DNA of 64,000 nucleotides. It comes from Clostridia bacterium (GTDB taxonomy: Bacteria; Bacillota; Clostridia; TANB77; CAG-508). A program made the translations under genes and the position numbers. Where the stretch lies: the NCBI GenBank assembly GCA_900759015.1, contig CAAEUE010000002.1, positions 134,381 to 198,380 on the forward strand, written 5' to 3'. Below the pieces are notes generated by a model. It searched no databases. It worked only from the letters and a program-made list of their open reading frames with translations, and had not been told where the DNA came from. Shown one piece after another: positions 27,524 through 36,040 of this stretch. Position 1 is the first letter of the stretch, and every line of letters begins with the position of its first letter.

Positions 27524-27825
27524 ATGAAAATATGGAATGCAACTGCACATGTGAGTGCAAGTCAAATAATGATTGCGAAATGCAAGGAAGAATGTTACAA
27601 CAGATAAGATGCTATGCTTTTGCAATTAATGACTTAGCTTTATATTTAGACACACATCCAACTGATCAAAAAGCTTTATGTTTACACAGAAAATATTGCC
27701 AAGAATTAAAAGATTTAGAAGATAAATATCAAAAAGTATATGGACCTTTAACAATTAATTACCCTTGCAATAAATGGAGATGGCTTGAAGAACCTTGGCA
27801 TTCGTTCATTCTGGGATACGTATAA
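27517..27825 (+). CDS. cotJB: Spore coat protein CotJB, 3' end replaced by an inserted element
   Basis: A 102-aa product. The core CYAFAINDLALYLDTHPTDQ, then YGPLTINYPCNKWRWLEEPW, is clearly CotJB. Family members normally end with a Trp-rich PWPWE-type tail, but here the reading runs into HSFILGYV and stops. The missing tail (PWEGGILNVDL, then stop) is encoded at 39891-39925, beyond the 12.1-kb element. Joining TGGC at 27796-27799 to base 39891 restores the frame exactly and makes cotJB overlap cotJC. CotJB is therefore split by the element, and the integrated form carries an eight-residue replacement tail. Confidence 0.9.
   Translation: MLNENMECNCTCECKSNNDCEMQGRMLQQIRCYAFAINDLALYLDTHPTDQKALCLHRKYCQELKDLEDKYQKVYGPLTINYPCNKWRWLEEPWHSFILGYV
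27776..27818. other. attL, left junction of the cotJB element
   Basis: The junction lies in TGGC at 27796-27799, shared with 39887-39890. To the right lies the element half-site, whose GTTCATTCTGGG (27804-27815) is the inverted partner of CCCAAAAAGAAC (39869-39880) at the other end. Symmetry puts the crossover dinucleotide at TG, 27796-27797. Confidence 0.8.
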
Positions 27826-27846
27826 TAACTTATCTATTTTTAAGCA

Positions 27847-27890
27847 AAAAAATTAATCTCCATGTTCAATTAAGGGAGATTAATTTTTTA
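27847..27890. terminator. Perfect 15-bp bidirectional terminator inside attL end
   Basis: The stem 27847-27861 pairs with 27875-27889, with A and T runs on both sides. It would stop cotJ transcription entering the element and also ends the Ig-like gene coming the other way. Confidence 0.9.
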
Positions 27891-27932
27891 AAATTTTTAT
27901 GCATAATCTAAAATATTATATTTATTAGATGT

Positions 27933-28478
27933 TTATTTTATCTCAAACTCTGTGTAGATTGTTGTATCTGGATTGCCTGGATTTATTTCCATAAGTAATC
28001 TATATTTACCATTTTCTAACTCTCCATATCTATCTTTCCAATTAAAATTCATTGTAACTTGTCCATTATTATCTGTCTTATATGCTATGGCATCTACCTC
28101 ATAATTTCCAGATTGAATTTTTTTCCATTCATTATTTTCTAATTTTTCAATTCTATACTCTTTACCATAAACATATGGATAATCATTTTTATCTGTAATT
28201 ACAATAGTAGCTCCCTCTTTTGTTAGTGTGCCTTCTTTTATCTGTATACTGACTTTATCTACACTCCTTTTTTCTACCAATTCGCTAATTTCTGTTGTTG
28301 ATAAATTTGCAAATTTATCTTCTATAATACTATTACTACCAAGTGCATTAGCCACTATTATTTCCTCTTTATTATTAGAATTACTATTTTTATTATCTAT
28401 ATTATACAAAAAAACACATAAAATTATAGCAATTATTAAAATTAATATAATTATTCCAATTACATATTTCTTTTTCAT
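27933..28478 (-). CDS. Membrane-anchored Ig-like (Big_14-type) protein
   Basis: A 181-aa protein with one N-terminal membrane helix (residues 5-26), an Asn/Ser-rich linker and a beta-sandwich domain. The end, FNWKDRYGELENGKYRLLMEI, with EYRIEKLENNEWKKI before it, matches the bacterial Ig-like Big_14 pattern (YG.L..G.YRl). It is the element gene nearest attL and points toward cotJB. Its role is unknown; it is probably cell-surface cargo. Confidence 0.65.
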   Translation of the reverse strand: MKKKYVIGIIILILIIAIILCVFLYNIDNKNSNSNNKEEIIVANALGSNSIIEDKFANLSTTEISELVEKRSVDKVSIQIKEGTLTKEGATIVITDKNDYPYVYGKEYRIEKLENNEWKKIQSGNYEVDAIAYKTDNNGQVTMNFNWKDRYGELENGKYRLLMEINPGNPDTTIYTEFEIK

Positions 28479-28562
28479 CTATTACCATCTCCTTTTTATT
28501 TAAACTCTATATATCACTTTTTATAATATATAGCAATACTTTTTACATATTATCTAAAAAAT

Positions 28563-28627
28563 GTAGGGCTTTGCCCTACCAAAAAGAACACTTTTGAAAA
28601 AAGTGTTCTAGTATGTTAGAACACTTA
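28563..28627. other. Putative oriT of the element
   Basis: Three arms lie just upstream of the relaxase gene: AGAACACTT (28585-28593), AAGTGTTCT (28601-28609) and AGAACACTT (28618-28626). The middle arm can pair with either outer arm, giving two exclusive hairpins, as in MobV-type (pMV158) origins. A further hairpin, GTAGGGC/GCCCTAC, precedes them at 28563-28579. The nick site cannot be fixed by eye. Confidence 0.5.
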
Positions 28628-28667
28628 AAATTTTATAATTATTTTATTGATTAGGGGGTTTTTAACT

Positions 28668-29609
28668 ATGAGTTACGCAATCATAAGAAATACTAATTAT
28701 AAAATAAAAAATTTAAATGGTATATATAGACATATAGAAAGAAAAAATACAAATTATTCAAATAAGGACATTAATAAAAATTCCAATATAAAAAATTATT
28801 CATTAAAAGTTCCTTCTAGTACCTATGAAAAATTATTTAATTCAATTAAAGAAAAATATAATTTAAAGGGACAGATTAAAAATGTAAGCAATGTAGCTTG
28901 CGAATATATCATTACTTCTGATAAAGATTTTTTTGATAGCATAGGAATAGAAAAAACAAAAAAATTTTTCAAAACTGCTTATTCTTTTGTATGTAATTAT
29001 AAAGATTTAGGAGAACAATACATACTCTCTGCCAAAGTACATATGGATGAAAAAACTCCTCATATGCACGTTGTATTTATTCCAGTAATTCACACCAAAG
29101 ATAAAAATGGGAATGATATAGACAAAATTGCTTGTAGTACCTTTTGGAAAGGAAAAGACAGTTATAAATATTTACAAGATAATTTTCACAAATATATGCA
29201 AAAGTCTGGATTTAATTTAGAACGAGGAAAAAACAAAGGAAATAAACATTTATCTATGCAACAATTAAAAAGTTTATCTAGTTACGAAAAAATAAAAAAA
29301 GAAATTGAAAAGACTCCTATTAAAGAAAGTAATACTACTTCTCTTGAACTCGTTATAGCAGAAAACAAAAAATTAGTTAAACATTGTAATAGATTAAGAG
29401 AATATTGTATCACTTCATCAAATACTTTTGATAAATGTTTACAGTATGAGAAAGAAATAAAAAGGTTAAAAAAAGAAAATTTAAAACTAAAAGATAAAAT
29501 TAAGAGCTTAAATATAGAAATTAAAAATATCATTTTTATTATAAGCCAATATTTTAATATTTCTATAAAAAAAATATTAAGTATTTTACAAAATTTCAAG
29601 TTAAAATAG
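28668..29609 (+). CDS. MobV/Pre-family relaxase
   Basis: A 313-aa mobilization protein. It begins MSYAIIRNTNYKIKNLNGIYRHIERKN, the MobV motif I region. It has motif III HMDEKTPHMHVVFIPV near 130-146, with the HxDE...PHxH metal site. The C-terminal part is a coiled coil (KEIKRLKKENLKLKDKIKSL) typical of Mob/Pre proteins. It nicks oriT and carries the strand into the recipient. I start at ATG 28668, after GGGGG; an upstream in-frame extension lacks support. It plays the part of TnpZ in Tn4451-type elements. Confidence 0.92.
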   Translation: MSYAIIRNTNYKIKNLNGIYRHIERKNTNYSNKDINKNSNIKNYSLKVPSSTYEKLFNSIKEKYNLKGQIKNVSNVACEYIITSDKDFFDSIGIEKTKKFFKTAYSFVCNYKDLGEQYILSAKVHMDEKTPHMHVVFIPVIHTKDKNGNDIDKIACSTFWKGKDSYKYLQDNFHKYMQKSGFNLERGKNKGNKHLSMQQLKSLSSYEKIKKEIEKTPIKESNTTSLELVIAENKKLVKHCNRLREYCITSSNTFDKCLQYEKEIKRLKKENLKLKDKIKSLNIEIKNIIFIISQYFNISIKKILSILQNFKLK

Positions 29610-29655
29610 CGCCTTGTTCATTACAAATATTTCCAATTTATTTTTATCTATTTTT

Positions 29656-29685
29656 TTCGACACTATTCGACATTATTCGAGCTTT
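29656..29685. repeat. Three 10-bp TTCGA iterons
   Basis: TTCGACACTA, TTCGACATTA and TTCGAGCTTT follow each other with a 10-bp period, one helical turn. They lie between the relaxase gene and the secreted-protein cassette and could be a protein-binding array. Confidence 0.55.
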
Positions 29686-29792
29686 TTCTTACAGTACTAA
29701 CGGTTCTATTAATTTTATTTTATTCTAAATATTGACATTTTTTTACAAAACATTTATAATTTTGATAGTGCTATTTTGCACTGTTTAAAAGT

Positions 29793-30411
29793 AAGGTTCC
29801 TATCACGCAAGATGAATGGAGGAAAAATCTATGACAAAACGCTTTAAACTTTTATCCCTTGTATTGGCTTGCGTACTGATTTTTGGAACTGCTACAACAA
29901 CATTTGCAGCCGAAAATCCTGTGAATTCAACAGCCAATAATTCTACAGTTGTTTCGGAAAACTCCGATGAAAAAAACACTCTGAATGGAGATGTGCAGAC
30001 TGTAACTGTCACAGCAAATGGAGAAGCATCCGATATTATCTCTCTAGATGATATCAAAGCGAGTCCTCGTGCTCAGGGTAATACCACCTATTTTATGTTA
30101 GGAGACACTGGTTACATCTCGAATTGCGGATTCACTCCTAAATTCAGATTCAGAGCCTCTGGTAATCCTGCAGCACAGGTTACATTTCACATTACGACAG
30201 CCGGCGGAACCAATTATTCGCAGGGGCCAATGCAAGCAGACGGACTTCACTATATCGACAAACAGTATGTTGTAGCACAGAGTGGTGGAACATGGACATT
30301 TACCGCTTCTGTTACATCTGGTGTAAACAACGGCGAAATTGTTTGCTGGGTTGAACAGATTTATTAAGATTTACTAGTTATGTAGCTTAATATTTTAGTG
30401 ATAGGAACCTT
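29793..30411. repeat. Inverted-repeat-bounded gene cassette
   Basis: A perfect 14-bp inverted repeat, AAGGTTCCTATCAC (29793-29806) and GTGATAGGAACCTT (30398-30411), encloses a single gene whose codon use is richer in G and C than the surrounding element. This looks like a small transposable or captured cassette. Confidence 0.65.
29831..30367 (+). CDS. Secreted protein of unknown function
   Basis: A 178-aa protein with a clear signal peptide (KRFKLLSLVLACVLIFGTAT, then TTFAAEN; cleavage after AxA near residue 28). A Thr/Asn/Ser-rich linker is followed by a C-terminal beta-rich domain (FRFRASGNPAAQVTFHITT, then GGTWTFTASVTSG) with two cysteines. I start at ATG 29831, with GGAGG 12 nt upstream. 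Higher GC and the flanking inverted repeat indicate separate acquisition. The neighbouring two-component/ABC operon might respond to it, but that is inference. Confidence 0.75.
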   Translation: MTKRFKLLSLVLACVLIFGTATTTFAAENPVNSTANNSTVVSENSDEKNTLNGDVQTVTVTANGEASDIISLDDIKASPRAQGNTTYFMLGDTGYISNCGFTPKFRFRASGNPAAQVTFHITTAGGTNYSQGPMQADGLHYIDKQYVVAQSGGTWTFTASVTSGVNNGEIVCWVEQIY

Positions 30412-30415
30412 CTTT

Positions 30416-30455
30416 TGCTACGAGTTGAAATATACTCGTAGCTTTCTTTTTCTTT
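30416..30455 (+). terminator. Terminator after the secreted-protein cassette
   Basis: GCTACGAG and CTCGTAGC form an 8-bp stem, followed by TTTCTTTTTCTTT. Confidence 0.8.
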
Positions 30456-30462
30456 ATAATAT

Positions 30463-30505
30463 AAAAAAATTATTATATAGAAAATTCTATATAATAATTT
30501 TTTTT
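30463..30505 (-). terminator. Terminator of the two-component/ABC operon
   Basis: A near-perfect 19-bp A/T stem (30463-30481 against 30486-30503) lies next to the kinase stop codon, with a poly-T run on the minus strand. Confidence 0.8.
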
Positions 30506-31385
30506 ACAAATAAAGCTTTATAATTAGATATCCATTCACATATTCTGCTGTAATTTTTCCCCTATTTTGTTCAATTAGTTGTTTTGCAATAGCTAGTCCT
30601 ATTCCAGTAGATTCTTTTGCGTTTTCTACTGTGAAATATCTATCAAAAATTTTTTGTACTGTTATTGCATCTAAAGAATTAGCCTTATTAGAGAATGTAA
30701 TTATGCCATCATCATTCAGTATAACTTCGAAATTTCCATTACTATATTTTAATACATTTGATAATATATTTTCAAATATTCTTATAATAGCAATTCTATT
30801 AACCATTTTATTTATTTTTTTATTACTAATAGATATCTTAGGTATAATATTTTTTTCTTTAAATTGATTATAATAATTGGCTAAAGATTCTTCTAAGATA
30901 TCATTCAAACAACATTCTTCTTTTTTTACTTCTAAATCAACATCGACTGTTTTTGAAAATTCAAATAATTGTTCTGTAAGTTCTTGCAGTTCATAAATCT
31001 TCTCTTTAATTATTTTTATATATCTTTCTTGTTCTGCATTTTTATTTTCTTTTTGCAATAAATCTATATATCCGTTAATTACAGTTAATGGCGTTCTTAA
31101 GTCATGTGATATATTAGTTATTATTTTTTTTAGTTCTTGATTTCCATTTTTGTATTCTAGTTTTTGTTTTCTTAACTCCATCAAGTTCTTGTTTAAATTT
31201 ATAGTTAAATTTTTAATATCTTTATCTAATGAAGATATTGTTACTATATTGTTTGTATCTGATTCTAGTATATATGTAAAAGATTTTTCTATTTCTCTAA
31301 TTGTCTTTTTTATTAGGAATACTTTTACAATTAAAAATATACATACAAAAACTAATATTATTATAAATACTAAACTAATATTCAC
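30504..31385 (-). CDS. Sensor histidine kinase
   Basis: A 293-aa kinase with one or two N-terminal hydrophobic segments and almost no extracellular domain. It has the H-box ISHDLRTPLTVINGYIDLLQ (His94) and an ATPase domain with an N-box (IFENILSNVLKYSNG) and G-box (ESTGIGLAIAKQLIEQNRG). The short input region is typical of kinases that sense through a partner ABC transporter. It is the last gene of the operon after the response regulator, ATPase and permease. Confidence 0.92.
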   Translation of the reverse strand: MNISLVFIIILVFVCIFLIVKVFLIKKTIREIEKSFTYILESDTNNIVTISSLDKDIKNLTINLNKNLMELRKQKLEYKNGNQELKKIITNISHDLRTPLTVINGYIDLLQKENKNAEQERYIKIIKEKIYELQELTEQLFEFSKTVDVDLEVKKEECCLNDILEESLANYYNQFKEKNIIPKISISNKKINKMVNRIAIIRIFENILSNVLKYSNGNFEVILNDDGIITFSNKANSLDAITVQKIFDRYFTVENAKESTGIGLAIAKQLIEQNRGKITAEYVNGYLIIKLYL

Positions 31386-31394
31386 TTTTTCCCC

Positions 31395-32219
31395 CTATTT
31401 TAATTCTTTTCTAGAAAAAATATAAATTCCCAAAATATTTACTATACCTATTAAAGCAATGGAATAAATAGGCATTTGTTTTAAATAATCTAAATTGTTA
31501 TTACTAATTTCCATAGCTTGTCCTTGGGGAATTGAAAGATAAATCAATCTTGCTTGTTTAACTTTCTCATCTCCTGGATAGTTTGGATTAAGTTCTTGGC
31601 TAATAATGTGTTTATTTCCATTTTCATCATAGAAAGTATTCTCAATATACTCGTTAGTGTGAGCTGTTAAGCTAAATGCTCCTTGTGCAATAAACATTGC
31701 TATAAAAACAATTATACATATCGTTGTAGATATTGTTATCTCTGAACATATCATCGATATAAAATTATAAATAGAACAAAATGATATAATTATCAAAATA
31801 GTATTTAGTAAAACCATCATAAATTCAGTTGAGTTCATTTGCATTTTTCCAAATAAAGGTATTCCAATTACGAAAACTACTAATAAATAAATTATTTCAC
31901 ATAATAGTGAAACCGCTACGCTAATTATAAGGTTTGATAGAAAAATTGAAATCCTATTATGTCCAACAATAATTTTATTTCTTATAATACCTTCCGAATG
32001 TTCTTTGCCAACAAAAATACTTACAAATATTGCAATAAAAAATCCTATATATGCTATAAATTCATTAATAATTTTATCTAAAGATACCCCTTCATTAGAT
32101 GTATATCTAAACAATGTAAATCCTGCTATTCCAATAGTTAAAAATACAAATAGCCAAAATATAACATCTTTTTTTAATCTAAAAAAACCTGCTTTTAACA
32201 ATTTAACCATTATTTGCAC
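31395..32219 (-). CDS. ABC-2 type transporter permease
   Basis: A 274-aa permease with six predicted helices. The start VKLLKAGFFRLKKDVIFWLFVFL is typical of ABC-2/lantibiotic-immunity permeases (LanE/G-like), and a larger extracytoplasmic loop lies near 185-240. It overlaps the ATPase gene by 17 nt, so they form one transporter, probably for export of or immunity to an antimicrobial peptide or drug. Confidence 0.85.
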   Translation of the reverse strand: MQIMVKLLKAGFFRLKKDVIFWLFVFLTIGIAGFTLFRYTSNEGVSLDKIINEFIAYIGFFIAIFVSIFVGKEHSEGIIRNKIIVGHNRISIFLSNLIISVAVSLLCEIIYLLVVFVIGIPLFGKMQMNSTEFMMVLLNTILIIISFCSIYNFISMICSEITISTTICIIVFIAMFIAQGAFSLTAHTNEYIENTFYDENGNKHIISQELNPNYPGDEKVKQARLIYLSIPQGQAMEISNNNLDYLKQMPIYSIALIGIVNILGIYIFSRKELK

Positions 32220-33117
32220 CTCCTATTAAATTCAAATAATAATTTTCTAATGATTCTCCCTTTTCTTGAAAATTATTAATATTACAATTTCTTTTTGAAA
32301 GTGCAATAACAAATTCCGAAATATTTAATTTTTCATATATTTCTATAGATTCATCGGAAATCACTTTATAAGATAAACCATTTTCTTCTAAATATCTAAC
32401 ACATTCATTTAAATTACTTACATTCAAAATAATTCTTTTTCTAAATTTTTTTTCTAATTCATCCCTATCAATTTCTTTGACTATCTTATGTTCATTTATA
32501 AAACCATAACAAGTTGCTATTTTGGACAATTCATCTAAATAATGGCTAGAAATTATAAATGTAATTCTCTTTTCTTTATTTAATTTTAAAATTAATTCTC
32601 TAATTTCAATAATTCCCTCTGGATCTAACCCATTTATAGGTTCATCTAAAATAAGTATATCAGGACTTCCAACTAAAGCAATTGCAATACCTAATCTCTG
32701 TTTCATACCTAATGAAAAATGTTTAACAGTCTTTTTCCCTGTGTTTTCTAACCCAACAAGTTTTAATAGGTCATCTATTCCATCATAATTAGGTAAACCT
32801 ACAATTTTATATTGTTCTTTGAGATTATCTTTTGCTGTCATATCCATACAAATCGATGGTGTCTCTATTATAGCACCTATCCTTTTTCTTACTTCACATA
32901 TCTTTCTATCTGTATTTTTTATTCCATAAATTTTATATTCGCCTGAAGTTAACTGTTGCAATCCACATAAAAGCCTAATTAGTGTTGTTTTTCCCGCACC
33001 ATTTCTTCCAATAAGCCCATATATGCTACCATTTGGTACATGCATATTAAGTTTTTCTAGAACTATTGAATGCTTATATCTTTTCATTATATCAAATGTT
33101 TCTAAAACATACTTCAT
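32203..33117 (-). CDS. ABC transporter ATPase (bacitracin/lantibiotic-immunity type)
   Basis: A 304-aa ATPase with Walker A GLIGRNGAGKTTLIRLL near 34-50, signature FSLGMKQRLGIA, Walker B DILILDEPINGLDP and the switch His in IISSHYLDELSK. The C-terminal 70 residues are the extension seen in BcrA/LanF-type ATPases. I start at ATG 33117 with GGAGGAG upstream; the longer in-frame start has no site. Four TTAAC-like repeats lie between it and the regulator gene. Confidence 0.9.
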   Translation of the reverse strand: MKYVLETFDIMKRYKHSIVLEKLNMHVPNGSIYGLIGRNGAGKTTLIRLLCGLQQLTSGEYKIYGIKNTDRKICEVRKRIGAIIETPSICMDMTAKDNLKEQYKIVGLPNYDGIDDLLKLVGLENTGKKTVKHFSLGMKQRLGIAIALVGSPDILILDEPINGLDPEGIIEIRELILKLNKEKRITFIISSHYLDELSKIATCYGFINEHKIVKEIDRDELEKKFRKRIILNVSNLNECVRYLEENGLSYKVISDESIEIYEKLNISEFVIALSKRNCNINNFQEKGESLENYYLNLIGGANNG

Positions 33118-33155
33118 ATAATCTCCTCCCTTTATAAAAGATTTTATCATTAAAT

Positions 33156-33196
33156 AGTTAAGAAAACAGTTAAGAAATAGTAAACAAATAGTTAAG
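33156..33196 (-). promoter_or_regulatory. Direct-repeat operator upstream of the ABC operon
   Basis: On the minus strand CTTAACT occurs at 33190-33196, 33168-33174 and 33156-33162, with a weaker copy near 33179. The period is 11-12 bp, as for tandem OmpR-family sites, and the array sits directly before the ATPase gene. The adjacent response regulator is the likely binder. Confidence 0.6.
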
Positions 33197-33198
33197 AT

Positions 33199-33858
33199 TT
33201 AATCAACCATCTTAAATCCAATTCCCCAGACAGATTCTATATATTCTTTATCTGTTACTTGCTTTATTTTTTTCCTTATATTACTTATATGTACTTTTAA
33301 AGAGTTTTCGTCAAAATTTAGTGTATCATTACTCATTAATTCAATTAATCTTGATTTCGTTACAACTCGATTAGGTTCTAATAAAAGCTCTTGTAATATA
33401 TTGTACTCTGTTTTAGTTAAACTAATTTTCTGGTCATTTAAAATTAATGTATGGTTCATACAGTTTAATGTCATTTCTTTGTATTTTAAATCATTATTTT
33501 TACTAGTATTATTTATTCTCAATTGAACTTTAACTCTTGCTAGTAATTCATCCATATCAAATGGTTTGGTAATATAATCATTTGCCCCTATTAATAATGA
33601 ATTTATTTTATCTTCCTTTGATACTTTTGCACTTATAACTATAATTGGTATACTCTTAATTTTTTTTATAATTTCTTCTCCATTTATCCCCGGTAACATC
33701 AAATCTAATAATATAAGGTCTATCTTTTCTTTTTCTAATATAATTAGTGCTTCTGTTCCTGAATATGCATTTATAACAATATATCGCTCTTTTTCTAAAA
33801 CATTTTTTATTAATTCATGAATCTCCTTATTGTCTTCTACTAATAATATTTTTTTCAT
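33199..33858 (-). CDS. OmpR-family response regulator
   Basis: A 219-aa regulator. The receiver domain begins KKILLVEDNKEIHELI, with phosphoacceptor Asp52 in ILLDLMLPG and Lys in ITKPFDMDELLARV. The C-terminal winged helix has LTKTEYNILQELLLEPNRVV and ends YIESVWGIGFKMVD. It pairs with the downstream kinase gene and probably controls the ABC genes through the repeats just downstream. Confidence 0.95.
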   Translation of the reverse strand: MKKILLVEDNKEIHELIKNVLEKERYIVINAYSGTEALIILEKEKIDLILLDLMLPGINGEEIIKKIKSIPIIVISAKVSKEDKINSLLIGANDYITKPFDMDELLARVKVQLRINNTSKNNDLKYKEMTLNCMNHTLILNDQKISLTKTEYNILQELLLEPNRVVTKSRLIELMSNDTLNFDENSLKVHISNIRKKIKQVTDKEYIESVWGIGFKMVD

Positions 33859-33933
33859 TTTTCCCCCTCATAATTATATCATTAGTATAACTATAGCATA
33901 AACAATATAAATTGAATAGTAGTAAAATACTAC

Positions 33934-35265
33934 TTATTCTCCTCTTTCTTGTAGTTCATCACAACTTCTATGAATAAAGTCCCTTGTAAATCTCTTTATT
34001 TGTTCACTAGTTAAGCTTTTAAAATCTCCGTGTATATAATCATCTCCAACTAAAAAACAATCTCCGGCAATATAATCATAATCAAATATCAAGTTTTGTT
34101 TTAAATTTAACAACTTACCTTCTTCGTTACAAATAATTAAACAATCTTTATATGGAACTACTTCTATTAGACCTCCAACTAATTTTTGTTTTTCTTCTAA
34201 TGTATTTGGAATTTTTATAATTTTTGGTGGTTCATCAACTTTTTTATATAACACCGTTAAAAATTTTTCAGGCTTGTAATTCATGTCATATTCATTTTTT
34301 TGTTCATTTATACGGATAGGTTTTATTAATTCTTTTTTTCTTTCAAAAATTCCTTTAGTCGCTATTTTTCTATTTTCTTCTGGAATATAACCTTCTTTTA
34401 TATCTAATTTGCCATTACTTCTTTCATATAAAATTGTATCTACTAAAATATTTTCTTTTGCCAATTCTGTACATCTCTTGTATGTTTCTGTATCATCAGT
34501 TGCAATAAATGTTTTACTACCACCACTAGATTTATTAATATTTTCAAAATAGCCTCGTAATTGTTTATTATTCATATTTAAAAATTTATTAGGAATATCA
34601 ATAATCATTCTTGGAATATTTATTGAATCTGTAATTATGGCTGTGGAATAGTCTTTATTATTTTTTATGTTATACATTAAATTTACTAAATCTTTACGGT
34701 TTTTTATTTTTATATCATATATTCCTTTTGTTTCTATTTTCTTTTGATATTTATTATTAATATTTTTTATTTCATTGTTATTATAAGCATATACTCTATC
34801 GTCTTTTACGTCTATCCATGCATATGAATTACAATTAATTATTAAATGTCCTTTAAAACCTGGGATAGCTGTATAGAAAAAAGCTGTAGTAGACATATCA
34901 CTTTTTGAAGCTACTGCTCTTCCAGAAGTATGATTATGCACCATATAATAGCCATCTGCTGACAGTCTATTCATTCTATTATAAATTTTATATATGTTCT
35001 TTTCTACATTAGTCCTTCCATTCTTATCACTTAGAAAAACTTTTGTTGTACTTGGTAATTTTGAACTTATCGCTTCATGCCCAACAATCGTGTCATTTTT
35101 CATATATATTATTCTAAAAGTTTCATATAATGGATTTCTAAAAATATATCCTAGTTCTGCCAAATCTTCTTTATTTCTCACTTGTATATAGTTTAAATTA
35201 ATATATGAATTTCTTTCAAAATTCCTTTTTATTCTCTGGTATAAAATTTTTACATCATTACTCAT
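33934..35265 (-). CDS. JAB/MPN (RadC-like) domain protein
   Basis: A 443-aa protein. The N-terminal 140 residues carry a JAMM-type metal motif, MVHNHTSGRAVASKSDMSTTAFF near 108-130, as in RadC (HNHPSG...S..D), after KVFLSDKNGR. The remaining 300 residues are of unknown function. RadC-like JAB proteins are common on mobile elements, possibly in DNA processing or antirestriction. It is the last gene of the operon behind the sigma-like and HTH genes. Confidence 0.75.
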   Translation of the reverse strand: MSNDVKILYQRIKRNFERNSYINLNYIQVRNKEDLAELGYIFRNPLYETFRIIYMKNDTIVGHEAISSKLPSTTKVFLSDKNGRTNVEKNIYKIYNRMNRLSADGYYMVHNHTSGRAVASKSDMSTTAFFYTAIPGFKGHLIINCNSYAWIDVKDDRVYAYNNNEIKNINNKYQKKIETKGIYDIKIKNRKDLVNLMYNIKNNKDYSTAIITDSINIPRMIIDIPNKFLNMNNKQLRGYFENINKSSGGSKTFIATDDTETYKRCTELAKENILVDTILYERSNGKLDIKEGYIPEENRKIATKGIFERKKELIKPIRINEQKNEYDMNYKPEKFLTVLYKKVDEPPKIIKIPNTLEEKQKLVGGLIEVVPYKDCLIICNEEGKLLNLKQNLIFDYDYIAGDCFLVGDDYIHGDFKSLTSEQIKRFTRDFIHRSCDELQERGE

Positions 35266-35275
35266 AAAAACACCT

Positions 35276-35467
35276 CTATATTTTGAATTTTTTTATTGCT
35301 TTAATAGTTTGTTCTGTTAAGTCTTGTTTTAATTCTTCAACAATTTCTCCATTTACAAACGAATAACCTTTTATCATATCCTGATATTTTTCTAATAATT
35401 TATTAATTGATTTTTTATTTCCTTCCTTCGATTTTTCTATAAGAACTTTAATCTCATTATTCTTCAT
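35276..35467 (-). CDS. Small HTH_16 protein (Tn916 ORF8-like)
   Basis: A 63-aa protein, KSKEGNKKSINKLLEKYQDMI ending EQTIKAIKKFKI. This is the pattern of the short helix-turn-helix_16 proteins that sit next to the ORF7-like sigma factor in Tn916-family elements. It overlaps that gene by 11 nt. It probably regulates element transfer or excision. Confidence 0.75.
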   Translation of the reverse strand: MKNNEIKVLIEKSKEGNKKSINKLLEKYQDMIKGYSFVNGEIVEELKQDLTEQTIKAIKKFKI

Positions 35468-35873
35468 TATTTTCCTCCAAATTTCTTTTAAAATTTTCGA
35501 TTGCTTTTATCTTCAATTTGCTTATATTATTAGAAGTTGTTTTAAAAATTTTTGCCACCTCATTCGTACTATATTCTTTAACTATTAAAAAATATAAAAT
35601 TTGTCTTTGTTTAATTGGTACTCTTTTCATTGCTTTATAATATTTTTCATTATGGAATATATTTTCTAAATGATTCTCATCTACATCAATATTTTCCCAC
35701 TCCTCATTTTCGTTCTGCAGATATTTTCTATATGACAATTTTACTATTTCTTTATCTGACAGCTCGTGATTATTCTCAGTATTTCTTTGATATTTCTTCT
35801 TTTGTTTAATAGCATATCCTTTTAGCACTTTTTTTAAGTAAACACTAAATCTTTTTTCTAAACTATTCTCCAT
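35457..35873 (-). CDS. Sigma-70-like factor (Tn916 ORF7-like)
   Basis: A 138-aa protein. The C-terminal region-4 helix-turn-helix reads QRQILYFLIVKEYSTNEVAKIFKTTSNNISKLKIKAIE. The N-terminus is basic and short, as in the ORF7-type sigma-like factors of Tn916-family elements, which drive transfer and excision genes. Ribosome site AGGAG before ATG 35873. First gene of a three-gene operon. Confidence 0.8.
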   Translation of the reverse strand: MENSLEKRFSVYLKKVLKGYAIKQKKKYQRNTENNHELSDKEIVKLSYRKYLQNENEEWENIDVDENHLENIFHNEKYYKAMKRVPIKQRQILYFLIVKEYSTNEVAKIFKTTSNNISKLKIKAIENFKRNLEENNEE

Positions 35874-35995
35874 AGCATTCTCCTTTCATATTTTTTTTGA
35901 AAGTACTTTCATGTATGAAAAATAGCATAAATAAATGAATTATTATCAAAAAACTATATAATAACTATTTATTATAATAAAACCTAAAAAAAAGC

Positions 35996-36037
35996 ATAAA
36001 AAAATGGCTATTAGTTTTATCTAAAAGCCATTTTTTA
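35996..36037 (-). terminator. Terminator after the XRE gene
   Basis: AAAAATGGCT and AGCCATTTTT form a 10-bp stem around a short loop, followed by T residues on the minus strand. Confidence 0.75.
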
Positions 36038-36040
36038 ATT

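Noticed and set aside
27933..28620. Placing the element's left boundary near the CCAAAAAGAAC shared between 28579 and 39870
   Set aside because: The 11-bp match exists, but a boundary there leaves cotJB with an atypical tail. The TGGC junction restores cotJB exactly and gives a symmetric attP.
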